A DNA stretch of 64,000 nt, taken from positions 434,001-498,000 of the forward strand of contig NZ_JANIBO010000001.1 of the NCBI RefSeq assembly GCF_024506395.1, written 5' to 3'. The position numbers were made by a program, and so were the translations under genes. This stretch comes from Cetobacterium sp. NK01 (lineage in GTDB: Bacteria > Fusobacteriota > Fusobacteriia > Fusobacteriales > Fusobacteriaceae). The notes below the pieces were generated by a model. The model made no database searches. It had not been told where the DNA came from and was given only the letters and a program-made list of their open reading frames with translations. Shown here piece by piece: positions 17,141 through 25,697 of this stretch (the stretch's first letter is position 1; every line of letters begins with the position of its first letter).

Positions 17141-18169
17141 GTGAAAAAAATAATAACTTTATTATCTTTGATTTTCTTGTTACTTTCATGTGGTAAAGAA
17201 AAACAAAAAAATGAAAATGTTCTTTATCTTTATGGATGGGCGGATTATATTCCTACTAAAATTTATGACGATTTCGAAAAAGAAACAGGTATCAAAGTGG
17301 TTGAAGATATTTATTCATCAAATGAAGAAATGTTTGCTAAAATTAAAGCTGGAGGAACTGGGTATGATATCTTAACACCTTCAACAGATTATGCTGAAAT
17401 TTTAATGAATGATGGTATGATTGAGAAACTTGATAAGTCAAAATTACCATCATTTAATAATATAGATCCTATGGTTCTTGAAAAATTACAATATTTTGAT
17501 ACTAACAATGATTATGCTTTTCCTTTTGCTATGGGAGCTACAACGATTGCCGTTAATACAAAATATGTAAAAGATTTTCCTAAAGATTTTACTATTTACA
17601 ACAATTCTGCTTATAAAGGAAAAATGACTTTACTAGACGATATGAGAGAGGTAATGACTTCTGCTTTAGGAACATTAGGTTATCCACAAACTACTGAAGA
17701 TGAGTCTGCTATAAAACAAGCTGCTAATCTTGTAAAAGAATGGAAAAAAAATATTGCTAAATTTGATTCAGAATCTTTTGGTAAAGGTTTTGCTAATGAA
17801 GATTTCTGGGTTGTTCAATGTTATCCTGATAATGTTCTTAATGAATTGACTCCTGAGCAATTAAAAACTACTGAATTTATTATTCCTGAAAAAGGTGGAA
17901 CTGCTTATATTGATTCATTTGTTATTCCTAAAACAGCACCTAATAAAGAAGCTGCATATAAATTTTTAGAATTTATACAAAGACCTGAAAACTATAAACT
18001 TATTGCTGAACATTTAAGAGTTCCATCTATAAATGTTCCTGCTAGAGAGCTTATAACAATAGAACCTCTTTATTCTATTGAAGATTTAAGACATACTGAA
18101 ATTTTAAGAGACATTAAAAATACTCTTGATCTTCAAAGTAAATACTGGCAAGAAATTTTAATAGATTAA
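17141..18169 (+). CDS. potD: spermidine/putrescine-binding lipoprotein (PotD-like), GTG start
   Basis: A 342-residue substrate-binding lipoprotein. The signal peptide ends at a lipobox (LLLSC, Cys17). The mature protein has the PotD pattern: LYLYGWADYIPTKIYDDFEKETG, PSTDYAEILMNDGMIEKLD, FAMGATTIAVNTK and EKGGTAYIDSFVIPKTAPN. GTG at 17141 has a near-perfect AAGGAGGT site 4 nt upstream. No potABC genes are adjacent, so it must serve a transporter encoded elsewhere. A TATAAT at 17090-17095 may be its -10 box, but the nearest TTGACT is only 12 nt away. Confidence 0.9.
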   Translation: MKKIITLLSLIFLLLSCGKEKQKNENVLYLYGWADYIPTKIYDDFEKETGIKVVEDIYSSNEEMFAKIKAGGTGYDILTPSTDYAEILMNDGMIEKLDKSKLPSFNNIDPMVLEKLQYFDTNNDYAFPFAMGATTIAVNTKYVKDFPKDFTIYNNSAYKGKMTLLDDMREVMTSALGTLGYPQTTEDESAIKQAANLVKEWKKNIAKFDSESFGKGFANEDFWVVQCYPDNVLNELTPEQLKTTEFIIPEKGGTAYIDSFVIPKTAPNKEAAYKFLEFIQRPENYKLIAEHLRVPSINVPARELITIEPLYSIEDLRHTEILRDIKNTLDLQSKYWQEILID

Positions 18170-18176
18170 TTTTTTT

Positions 18177-18211
18177 AAGCCTAACTTAAAAATTTAAGTT
18201 AGGCTTTTTTA
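18177..18211 (+). terminator. terminator after potD-like gene
   Basis: A 14-bp stem (AAGCCTAACTTAAA, 2-nt loop, complement) followed by TTTTTATT lies 8 nt beyond the stop codon. Confidence 0.92.
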
Positions 18212-18215
18212 TTTC

Positions 18216-18244
18216 TTGTAAGGCTCTTATTTATAGTGTATAAT
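18216..18244 (+). promoter_or_regulatory. promoter of dnaN
   Basis: TTGTAA (18216-18221) and TATAAT (18239-18244) are separated by 17 nt, immediately after the preceding terminator and 32 nt before the dnaN ATG. Confidence 0.68.
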
Positions 18245-18276
18245 TTTAGAAAAGACTAATTTTAGGAGGATCCCAC

Positions 18277-19371
18277 ATGAATTTTAACATTAAAAGAAAT
18301 GATTTAGTTGAAATTTTCTCTGAATTTATTAATATTTTAAAAGATAACCCAATTAAACCTATTATTTCTGGTTTAAAAATTGAATCAAACAACGGAAAAG
18401 TAACTTTTACCGGTACTAATCTTGATGTTAACTATATAAAAACAATTCATTGCAATACAAATGAAAATGGTATTGTTATATTTAAACCAAATTTAGCTTT
18501 GGAATATATAAAACTTTTGGATGATGATATAATTACCCTTTCATCTAAAAACGATATTTTATCTATACATTTAGCTGAGTTTACATTACTTTATAACGAT
18601 AATTTCCCTGAAAATTTAAAGCTCCCTGTAATTGATGAAATTGCTAAAATTTCACCACAAGAACTTTATAAAGGCTTTGAAAAAACAAAATTTTCAGTAG
18701 CACCTTCTACTGAAAATTTAGCTATAAATTGTATAAGAGTTTTATTCAAAGAGGATCGTATATCATTTGTGTCAACAGATTCTTATAGATTAACATATTT
18801 AAAAACGAACAATAGTGCTTTTATCTCAAAAGATTTTTCTATTCCTCTTGAATCTGTCAATATTTTATGTAAACTTATTAAAGATTTAAATGAAGAGATT
18901 ACTATAGGTTCAAATGGAGAAAATCTTATTTTCTTATGGAAAGATACTTATTTTCTTACAAAAGTAACTACTCTTCCATTTCCAAATTTTGATGCTATTC
19001 TTTGTGGAAATAGTTTTAGCAAAGAGATGGAATTTAACTATAATGATTTTAAAAGTTCTTTAAAAAAAGTTTTAACAGTTGCAAGAACTAGCAACGAATC
19101 TAAAAATGGAGCTATTTTAGAATTTAAAGGAAAAAAACTCTCTATTTCAGCATCCTCTGGAAAAGCAAAAATCAATCAAAAAGTTGAAATGATAAAAATT
19201 GGTGATGATTTTAAATGTTCTTTAAATATTAAATTTCTTTTTGAGTTTGTAGAAAATTTAAATAATAATGTTTTTATCAAAGGAAACTCATCGTCAGCAA
19301 TGTTTGAAATTACCGAAAGAGATAATAACTCTTATAAATATATTTTAATGCCTCTTGCTTTAAGAGACTAA
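18277..19371 (+). CDS. dnaN: DNA polymerase III beta sliding clamp
   Basis: A 364-residue protein with the three clamp folds (about 1-120, 125-245, 248-364). Recognisable family features are the TGTNLDVN turn in domain I, SFVSTDSYRLTYL in domain II, FPNFDAIL and the C-terminal YILMPLALRD, which contributes to the protein-binding cleft. The dimeric ring holds polymerase on DNA. It has its own promoter and AGGAGGA site and no dnaA, recF or gyr genes beside it. Whether it is the only dnaN of the genome or a paralogue cannot be told from this window. Confidence 0.9.
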   Translation: MNFNIKRNDLVEIFSEFINILKDNPIKPIISGLKIESNNGKVTFTGTNLDVNYIKTIHCNTNENGIVIFKPNLALEYIKLLDDDIITLSSKNDILSIHLAEFTLLYNDNFPENLKLPVIDEIAKISPQELYKGFEKTKFSVAPSTENLAINCIRVLFKEDRISFVSTDSYRLTYLKTNNSAFISKDFSIPLESVNILCKLIKDLNEEITIGSNGENLIFLWKDTYFLTKVTTLPFPNFDAILCGNSFSKEMEFNYNDFKSSLKKVLTVARTSNESKNGAILEFKGKKLSISASSGKAKINQKVEMIKIGDDFKCSLNIKFLFEFVENLNNNVFIKGNSSSAMFEITERDNNSYKYILMPLALRD

Positions 19372-19394
19372 AACACAATTTTAGGCGGTTTTTT

Positions 19395-20360
19395 ATGATA
19401 AAAATTTACAAAAGTCATAATGATATTTTAGAAAAAAAGCTTTTTTCAATTTCTGAAACATTGGAAGTTGAAAAACTTACTGAAAAAAATACATGGATAC
19501 ATCTTTCTAATCCTACTGAGGAGGAGATTAAAGTTGTAACTAATAGTTTTGATATACCAGAGGAACATATTCGTGCCGCTCTTGACGAAGAAGAGAAAGC
19601 ACGTTTAGAAATTGATGACGATATCATTCTAGTTATTATTGATGTTCCTATTCATGATGAAAATAATCGTTGTTCTTTTACAACTGTTCCTCTTGGAATA
19701 ATTTTATTAAAAGATCACATCTTAACTGTTTCTACAGTTAAACTATCTCTAATTGAAGAGTTTGTTCAAGGAAGAATAAAAAGCTTTTTTACATTTAAAA
19801 AAACAAGATTTATTTTACAAATGCTTTTTAGAAATTCAACATATTTTTTACTTTATCTTAAACAAATTGGACGAATTAGTGATAATATTGAAAGGCAATT
19901 AAAAAATAATCTTAGAAATCAAGAACTTATGCTTCTTCTAGAATTAGAAAAAAGTTTAGTTTACTTTACAACCTCACTAAAATCAAATGAAGCTGTTCTT
20001 GAAAGAATGATGAGAACAGAAATCGTTAAAAGATACCCTGATGATTTAGAACTTCTTGAAGATGTTATAATTGAAACTAAACAGGCTATTGAAATGGCAA
20101 ATATATATTCAAGTATTCTAGGTAGTACTCGTGATGCTTTTTCTACAGTTATGTCAAATAACCTTAACATAGTTATGAAAAAACTTACCTCTATAACCAT
20201 AGTTTTTGCCATACCTACTGTTGTTTCCGGACTCTGGGGTATGAATGTTGGTGGAGTTCCTTTTGCTTCAGATACCTATGGATTTCTTTGGGTTTTACTA
20301 GTTGCTGTTGCTTGTGGTGTTATAATAACTTGGATTTTATTTAAAAAAGAACTATTTTAA
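19395..20360 (+). CDS. corA: CorA-type magnesium/cobalt transporter
   Basis: A 321-residue inner-membrane channel. A cytoplasmic funnel domain with long helices occupies about 1-255; two C-terminal membrane helices follow, the first ending in the selectivity motif GMN (WGMNVGGVPF) and the second running to the C-terminal FKKELF. Length and layout are typical. It starts 23 nt after dnaN with a weak GGCGG ribosome site and shares the terminator at 20359, so it is likely cotranscribed with dnaN. Confidence 0.95.
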   Translation: MIKIYKSHNDILEKKLFSISETLEVEKLTEKNTWIHLSNPTEEEIKVVTNSFDIPEEHIRAALDEEEKARLEIDDDIILVIIDVPIHDENNRCSFTTVPLGIILLKDHILTVSTVKLSLIEEFVQGRIKSFFTFKKTRFILQMLFRNSTYFLLYLKQIGRISDNIERQLKNNLRNQELMLLLELEKSLVYFTTSLKSNEAVLERMMRTEIVKRYPDDLELLEDVIIETKQAIEMANIYSSILGSTRDAFSTVMSNNLNIVMKKLTSITIVFAIPTVVSGLWGMNVGGVPFASDTYGFLWVLLVAVACGVIITWILFKKELF

Positions 20361-20385
20361 AAAGCTCTGTTAAACAGAGCTTTTT
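20359..20385. terminator. bidirectional terminator
   Basis: AAAAAGCTCTGT-TAA-ACAGAGCTTTTT, overlapping the corA stop codon, serves corA on plus and the EF-G paralogue on minus. Confidence 0.9.
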
Positions 20386-20388
20386 AAT

Positions 20389-22452
20389 TTATTTATTTTT
20401 TCTTATATCAATTATTTTCTGTGCTAAATTTTCTTGAAGTTCTTCGTATTTTAAGAAATTATATTCAAATCTTCCTCTACCTTGAGTTAATGATTTTAAA
20501 TCTATTGCATATTTTAATATTTCACTTTCCGGTACTTCAACTGTTAAAAGTTGTTCAGAATATGCTTTAGGTTCCATCCCTAGTATTCGTCCTCTTCTTT
20601 TATTCATATCTCCCATGATATCACCTATATATTCATCTGGAGCTACTATTTCCATTTTTACAATAGGCTCTAATATTGCACATTTAGCTGTTTCCATTCC
20701 TTTTCTAAACGCTAATATTGCTGCCTGCTTAAATGATATTTCATTAGAATCTACAGGATGATATGACCCATCATATAACGTAGCTTTTATATTAATTACA
20801 GGATAACCTGCAAGTTTTCCTTTATTTTTTGCCTCTAACAAACCTTTTTCTACTGCTGGAATATAAGTTTTAGGTACAACACCTCCATGGATGTTATCAA
20901 AGAAAGCAAATTCATCACTATTAGGTTCAAACTTTATGAATACCTCTCCAAATTGACCAGCTCCTCCAGATTGCTTTTTATGTCTTCCTTGAGCTTCTAC
21001 ACTATTTTTTATCGTCTCTCTATAAGAAACTTCAGGTTCTTTTAATAAAGCATTAACTCCAAATTTATTTTCTAATTTATTTAATAATATATTTAAATGT
21101 TTTTCTCCTTGACCTCCTATTATTAATTCTTTTGTTTCATAATTTCTTCCTATTGAAAAAGATGGATCTTCATCCTTTAATCTTTGAAGAGCCCCACTTA
21201 ATTTATCGTCATCACTTTTCTCTTTAGGAATGATAGACATGTATAGGCATGGTTTTGGAAACTCTATAACCTGATATAAAATCGGACTCTCTTTATCACA
21301 TAATGTATCTCCCGTTTGAGCTTCTTGAATTTTTGTCATTGCTCCAATATCTCCAGCTCGGACTTCTTCAGCTGGAAGTTGTTTTCCTCCTCTGAAAAAA
21401 GATATATTTCCTACCTTTATTTTTATCCCTTTATTAGATATTAACACTTCATCATCTTTTTTTATAAATCCAGAATTAACTTTAAAAAGTGATATTTTTC
21501 CCATATAAGAATCTACAATAGTTTTGAAAATAACTGCAGAAAATGGCTCATCTATAGAAACTTTTCTTCTCAACATTTCGTTTTTATCTACAGTATATCC
21601 TATTTTAATACCACCATTTACCTCTACTGGAGTAGGTAAATAATTATATAGCATTTCAAAAAGAGTTCTTACACCAATTCCATTACTTGCTGATCCAATA
21701 ACAACAGGTACTATTTCTCCATTTACAACACCATTATGTAACCCTTGTCTAATCTCATCTTCTGTAAACTCTTCACCTGCAAAATATTTATTCAAAAGAT
21801 TTTCATCTGTTTCTGCAATAGCTTCTAATAAAAGATTTCTTACTTCTGAAACATCTATATCTTCTGGAATTGGTGCATCTTCACAAGAGTCTCCGTTAAA
21901 AATTCTACCCTTTAAATCTACAACGTTTACAAATCCTTTAAACTCCTCTTCAAATCCTATAGGTATACAAAACGGAGCAACTTTTTTTCCAAATTTTTCT
22001 TTCATATCATAAAGTAATTTCTCATAATTATGAACACCTTTATTCATTTTATTAATAAAAATAATTCTTGGAATGCCAGCCTCCTCAAGTAATCTCCAAG
22101 CTCTTTCTGTTCCTACTTCTACTCCAGCAGCTCCATTTATAACTAAAACTGCTCCACCTGAAACTGCTAAAGCTGAGGAAACTTCACCTGAAAAATCTGA
22201 ATATCCAGGGGTGTCTAATATATTATATTTATGGCCTAAATATTCAAGAGGTATAACTGACGTATTAATCGAAAATCCCTGTTTCATTTCCTCTTTATCA
22301 AAATCTGATATACTCGTTTGAGAGTCAACACTCCCCATCTTAGAGGTTGTATTAGATATGTATAGCATGGCCTCTACTAAGCTACTTTTTCCACTTCCAC
22401 GATGCCCTAAAAGAGTTATATTTCTTATCTCACTCATTTCATAACTAATCAT
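20389..22452 (-). CDS. elongation factor G paralogue (EF-G2 type)
   Basis: A 687-residue translational GTPase with all five EF-G domains: P-loop GHRGSGKSS (16-24), DTPGYSDFSG (80-89), and domain IV beginning RHKKQSGGAGQFGEV. It differs from canonical EF-G. The G4 motif reads NKMN (134-137) instead of NKxD, and the switch I region reads KQGFSIN where EF-G has RGITI. Paralogues of this kind exist in several phyla with unclear roles in translocation, recycling or stress. It stands alone, not in an rpsL-rpsG-fusA-tuf cluster, with its own promoter and AGGAGG site. Confidence 0.92.
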   Translation of the reverse strand: MISYEMSEIRNITLLGHRGSGKSSLVEAMLYISNTTSKMGSVDSQTSISDFDKEEMKQGFSINTSVIPLEYLGHKYNILDTPGYSDFSGEVSSALAVSGGAVLVINGAAGVEVGTERAWRLLEEAGIPRIIFINKMNKGVHNYEKLLYDMKEKFGKKVAPFCIPIGFEEEFKGFVNVVDLKGRIFNGDSCEDAPIPEDIDVSEVRNLLLEAIAETDENLLNKYFAGEEFTEDEIRQGLHNGVVNGEIVPVVIGSASNGIGVRTLFEMLYNYLPTPVEVNGGIKIGYTVDKNEMLRRKVSIDEPFSAVIFKTIVDSYMGKISLFKVNSGFIKKDDEVLISNKGIKIKVGNISFFRGGKQLPAEEVRAGDIGAMTKIQEAQTGDTLCDKESPILYQVIEFPKPCLYMSIIPKEKSDDDKLSGALQRLKDEDPSFSIGRNYETKELIIGGQGEKHLNILLNKLENKFGVNALLKEPEVSYRETIKNSVEAQGRHKKQSGGAGQFGEVFIKFEPNSDEFAFFDNIHGGVVPKTYIPAVEKGLLEAKNKGKLAGYPVINIKATLYDGSYHPVDSNEISFKQAAILAFRKGMETAKCAILEPIVKMEIVAPDEYIGDIMGDMNKRRGRILGMEPKAYSEQLLTVEVPESEILKYAIDLKSLTQGRGRFEYNFLKYEELQENLAQKIIDIRKNK

Positions 22453-22493
22453 AATTGTTCCTCCTATTTTAAGAGATTTTTTACGTTATTACT

Positions 22494-22522
22494 TATATAG
22501 CTAATAAATTTTAATAAGTCAA
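22494..22522 (-). promoter_or_regulatory. promoter of the EF-G paralogue
   Basis: On the minus strand TTGACT (22517-22522) and TATATA (22494-22499) are separated by 17 nt. The start codon is 42 nt downstream. Confidence 0.65.
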
Positions 22523-22548
22523 TAGCAATTTATAAAAGATATAAAAAA

Positions 22549-22571
22549 AAACCGAGAATATATCTCGGTTT
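22549..22571 (-). terminator. terminator of the HU gene
   Basis: The stem AAACCGAGA/TCTCGGTTT with a 5-nt loop is followed on the minus strand by a long T run, 14 nt beyond the HU stop codon. Confidence 0.9.
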
Positions 22572-22584
22572 AAATGATTAAATA

Positions 22585-22860
22585 TTAGTTCATTTTGTCT
22601 ACTAAAGACTTTCCAGCTTTAAACTTTACAGTTTTCTTAGCTTCTATTTTGATCTCTTCTCCAGTTTTAGGGTTTCTTCCTGTTCTCTCAGGTCTTTCAA
22701 CAACTTCGAATTTTCCCCATCCGATGAAGTTAATTTCTTCTCCAGCTTGTAAAGTCTCCTCTATTGTAACTAGAACTGAATCTAACTTTCTTTCTGCTTC
22801 TGCTTTTGAAGAGAATACACCTTTTTCAAATAATACTTTTGCGAATTCTTTTTTTGTCAT
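22585..22860 (-). CDS. hup: HU-family DNA-binding protein
   Basis: A 91-residue histone-like protein that bends and compacts DNA as a dimer. The N-terminal helix pair (MTKKEFAKVLFEKGVFSSKAEAERKL is the opening region) is followed by the DNA-embracing beta arm with GWGKFEVVERPERTGRNP, the proline-tipped arm motif of HU/IHF, and a C-terminal helix. It is a one-gene transcription unit with a strong AGGAGG site. Confidence 0.96.
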   Translation of the reverse strand: MTKKEFAKVLFEKGVFSSKAEAERKLDSVLVTIEETLQAGEEINFIGWGKFEVVERPERTGRNPKTGEEIKIEAKKTVKFKAGKSLVDKMN

Positions 22861-22908
22861 TATATTTTCCTCCTAAAATGCTTCTATTATTGTAATTAAG
22901 TACAGTCA

Positions 22909-22937
22909 TTTATATCATATAAACCAATTAATTTCAA
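22909..22937 (-). promoter_or_regulatory. promoter of the HU gene
   Basis: On the minus strand TTGAAA (22932-22937) and TATAAA (22909-22914) are separated by 17 nt; the ATG is 48 nt downstream. Confidence 0.65.
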
Positions 22938-22954
22938 ATGTTTTTTAGGTTTTT

Positions 22955-22984
22955 TTGGATTTTTTTGACAATTTGTTATATAAT
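22955..22984 (+). promoter_or_regulatory. candidate promoter of the amidase gene
   Basis: TATAAT (22979-22984) has TTGGAT 18 nt upstream (22955-22960). A better TTGACA lies only 8 nt from the -10 box and cannot serve as its -35. Confidence 0.45.
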
Positions 22985-23016
22985 CAAATCATACCAAAGG
23001 AAAGGATGTTCTTTAT

Positions 23017-23847
23017 ATGATTAAAAAAATAGTTTTTTTACTTTTAACCCTTGTTTTATCTTCGTGCACATCGCTAAAATACAGTGTTAATTCGTCTAAA
23101 TACAAATCAAATTCATACAATGAAAGAGTAAGATTTGTTATTTTGCATTACACAGCTCTAAACGATGCGCGTTCTATCACTGCCTTAACAAAAAATAATG
23201 TTAGTTCACATTATTTAGTTACTCAAGAAAGATACGATCCTGTATATTCCTTAGTGCCTGATACAAAAAGAGCCTGGCATGCAGGAACAAGTTCTTTTGA
23301 TGGTTACAAAAATTTAAATGATAATTCAGTTGGAATTGAAATATCTAATTTAGGATATTCTAGTGCTAGCAAGCAAAAAATGACCAATTTAAAAGAAGGT
23401 GTTATTGATACAACTATGTTTTATCCATATAATGACGCTCAAATCTTTAAAATAGGAATGCTTTTAAAAGAGCTTACTGTTAAGTATAAGATTAATCCTA
23501 AATATATTTTAGGTCACTCTGATATTGCCCCGACTAGAAAATTTGATCCTGGTCCAAAATTTCCATGGAAACATCTCCACGATCGTTATGGTGTTGGTGC
23601 TTGGTTCGAAGCAAAAGATTTTAATCTTTATTATTCACAAAATACTTTTGAATCATATTCTGTCAAGGACTTAAAAGATGAGTTACGTAAATATGGTTAT
23701 GATATCAATACTACTGACACTTGGGATTTATCTAGTAAAAAAGTAGTTTCTGCATTTCAAATGCATTTTAGACCTAGAAAAGTTGATGGTGTTTTTGATC
23801 TTGAAACATTTGCTATTATAAAAGCTCTAAATAAAAAATACAAATAA
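23017..23847 (+). CDS. amiD: N-acetylmuramoyl-L-alanine amidase lipoprotein (AmiD-like)
   Basis: A 276-residue lipoprotein: signal peptide with lipobox LSSC (Cys17), then an Amidase_2 zinc domain (about 45-190) with ligands in RFVILHYTA and ILGHSDIAPTRKFDPG, and a C-terminal peptidoglycan-binding-1 helix bundle (about 215-276; LRKYGYDINTT and FQMHFRPRKVDGVFD). It cleaves the bond between MurNAc and L-Ala in murein or anhydro-muropeptides and is probably anchored in the outer membrane facing the periplasm. ATG at 23017 follows AAAGGAAAGGA. Confidence 0.92.
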   Translation: MIKKIVFLLLTLVLSSCTSLKYSVNSSKYKSNSYNERVRFVILHYTALNDARSITALTKNNVSSHYLVTQERYDPVYSLVPDTKRAWHAGTSSFDGYKNLNDNSVGIEISNLGYSSASKQKMTNLKEGVIDTTMFYPYNDAQIFKIGMLLKELTVKYKINPKYILGHSDIAPTRKFDPGPKFPWKHLHDRYGVGAWFEAKDFNLYYSQNTFESYSVKDLKDELRKYGYDINTTDTWDLSSKKVVSAFQMHFRPRKVDGVFDLETFAIIKALNKKYK

Positions 23848-23852
23848 TTTTA

Positions 23853-23882
23853 TTGACAAAATAACTCTTAATGTTTTATAAT
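23853..23882 (+). promoter_or_regulatory. promoter of the riboflavin operon
   Basis: TTGACA (23853-23858) and TATAAT (23877-23882), both perfect consensus, are separated by 18 nt. The FMN aptamer begins about 32 nt downstream. Confidence 0.85.
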
Positions 23883-23913
23883 CAAATCAACAATAATAAA
23901 ATATGATAGATAA

Positions 23914-24030
23914 ACTTCAGGGCAGGGTGAGCTTTTAAGCAATTCCCGACCGGCGGTGATAGTCCGCGAAACCTTCGGGTTTGATTTGGTGAAACTCCAA
24001 AACCGACAGTATAGTCTGGATGGAAGAAGT
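23914..24030 (+). ncRNA. FMN riboswitch (RFN element)
   Basis: The conserved RFN blocks are present in order: ACTTCAGGGCAGGGTG, then AATTCCCGACCGGCGGTGAT with AGTCCGCGA, a variable arm (AACCTTCGGGTTTGATTTGGTGAAACTCC is hairpin-forming), then CCGACAGTATAGTCTGGATG and closing GAAGAAGT. P1 forms between ACTTC (23914-23918) and GAAGT (24026-24030). FMN binding should promote the downstream terminator and so shut off the rib operon. Confidence 0.97.
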
Positions 24031-24072
24031 GTTTTTTTTATGCACAAATTTCTAAATTATTATTTTTTAAGC

Positions 24073-24098
24073 CCGAAGTCTATCTTCGGTTTTTTTTT
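24073..24098 (+). terminator. riboswitch expression-platform terminator
   Basis: The stem CCGAAG-TCTAT-CTTCGG is followed by nine or more T residues, between the aptamer and ribH. This indicates transcriptional rather than translational control by the riboswitch. Confidence 0.88.
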
Positions 24099-24123
24099 AT
24101 AAAAAATTTGAGGAGGACTAAAA

Positions 24124-24597
24124 ATGGTAAAAATTTATGAGGGAAATTTTATAGGAGAAAATTTAAAGGTTGGTATCGTATGTGCTAGATTTAATGAGTT
24201 TATTGTTTCTAAACTTTTATCTGGTTCTATTGATGCTTTAAAAAGACATTCAGTTAATGAAGAAAATATACATATCTCTTGGGTTCCAGGAGCTTTTGAA
24301 ATTCCGCTTATTGCAAAAAAAATGGTTGAGACTAAAAAATTCGATGTTGTTATTGCTTTAGGTGCAGTAATTAGAGGAGCTACTCCTCACTTTGATTATG
24401 TTTGTTCTGAAGTTTCTAAAGGAGTAGCCTCTATTTCTTTAGATTCTGGCGTTCCTGTAATCTTTGGAGTATTAACAGTAAACTCTATTGAAGAAGCTAT
24501 TGAAAGAGCTGGAACAAAAGCAGGAAACAAAGGATTTGAAGCTGGTCTTTCAGCTATTGAAACAGTTAATTTAATAAAAAGTATTTCAGAGGCTTAA
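24124..24597 (+). CDS. ribH: 6,7-dimethyl-8-ribityllumazine synthase
   Basis: A 157-residue enzyme that condenses 5-amino-6-ribitylaminouracil with 3,4-dihydroxybutanone phosphate to lumazine, the penultimate riboflavin step, usually as a 60-mer shell. Motifs: [25 protein letters not shown] and [21 protein letters not shown] (with the catalytic His). It is the first gene after the FMN riboswitch; the AGGAGGA site lies 7 nt before ATG. Confidence 0.97.
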   Translation: MVKIYEGNFIGENLKVGIVCARFNEFIVSKLLSGSIDALKRHSVNEENIHISWVPGAFEIPLIAKKMVETKKFDVVIALGAVIRGATPHFDYVCSEVSKGVASISLDSGVPVIFGVLTVNSIEEAIERAGTKAGNKGFEAGLSAIETVNLIKSISEA

Positions 24598-24599
24598 TT

Positions 24600-25697
24600 A
24601 TGCACAATCACTTTATGAAAATAGCTATTGATGAGGCAAAAAAAGGAATAGGAGCTGTTAATCCTAATCCACTTGTTGGTGCTGTTCTTGTTAAAGATAA
24701 TAATATTTTAGCTGTTGGTCATCATGAATTTTATGGTGGTCCTCATGCTGAAGTTAATGCTATAAACAAAGCTAATATTACCGAAGGATCTACTTTATAT
24801 GTTACTTTAGAGCCTTGCTCTCACTATGGAAAAACTCCTCCTTGTACAGAGCTTATAATTAAATCTAAAATAAAAAAATGTGTCATTGCCACACTTGATC
24901 CAAATCCATTAGTTAGTGGAAAAGGAGTACAACAGCTACAAAATGCTGGGATTGAAGTTATTATTGGTATTTTAGAAAAAGAAGCTAAAGATTTAAATAA
25001 AATTTTTTTTAAATATATAAAAAATAAAGTTCCTTATATTTTTATAAAAGTTGGAATTACACTAGATGGAAAAATAGCTACTAAAAATTTTTCTTCACGA
25101 TGGATTACAAATTCTTTGGCTAGGGCTCGAGTTGAAAGTTATAGGAATTTTTTTTCTGGGATTTTAGTAGGCTCTAATACAGTTATTCAAGATAATCCCT
25201 CCCTTAAATGTAAAAACATAGGTAATCGTAATCCTGTTAGATTAATTTTAGATAAAGATTTAGTTATATCAGAAAAATATAGTATAATAAATAATAACAG
25301 TGATAGAAAAACAATTATTATTACATCTGATAAAAATATTAATTTAGAAAAATTTAAACTTTTGAAAAATAACTTTTCAATAAAATTTATAACTTTTTCT
25401 GAAAATGAAACTTTAGAAGACATCTTAAAAAAAATAGGTTCTTTTGGGATTGATTCTATATTGGTTGAAGGTGGTTCTAGTGTAATTTCATCTTTTTTTA
25501 AAGAAAATCTTTACGATGGGGGAGAAATTATAATTGCCCCTAAAATATTAGGAGATGATTTTGCTATTCCATTTTTAAGTGGATTCTCTCCTCTTATGAT
25601 TGATGAGAGTATCGCTTTAGAAAATATAAAAATAAATCTTTATGATAATAATGTCGGATTTGAGTTTTATAAGGAGGATGGATGTTTACCGGTTTAG
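24600..25697 (+). CDS. ribD: bifunctional deaminase/reductase RibD
   Basis: A 365-residue enzyme for the second and third steps of riboflavin synthesis. The N-terminal deaminase (about 1-145) has the zinc and proton-transfer motif HAEVNAIN and PCSHYGKTPPC. The C-terminal reductase (about 147-360) has KVGITLDGKIAT, SRWITN and ILVEGGSSVISSFF. It begins 2 nt after ribH and overlaps ribE by 16 nt. Confidence 0.96.
   Translation: MHNHFMKIAIDEAKKGIGAVNPNPLVGAVLVKDNNILAVGHHEFYGGPHAEVNAINKANITEGSTLYVTLEPCSHYGKTPPCTELIIKSKIKKCVIATLDPNPLVSGKGVQQLQNAGIEVIIGILEKEAKDLNKIFFKYIKNKVPYIFIKVGITLDGKIATKNFSSRWITNSLARARVESYRNFFSGILVGSNTVIQDNPSLKCKNIGNRNPVRLILDKDLVISEKYSIINNNSDRKTIIITSDKNINLEKFKLLKNNFSIKFITFSENETLEDILKKIGSFGIDSILVEGGSSVISSFFKENLYDGGEIIIAPKILGDDFAIPFLSGFSPLMIDESIALENIKINLYDNNVGFEFYKEDGCLPV

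Noticed and set aside
22595-22876. Plus-strand open frame opposite the HU gene
   Set aside because: It is an antisense shadow of a strongly conserved gene with no recognisable domain.
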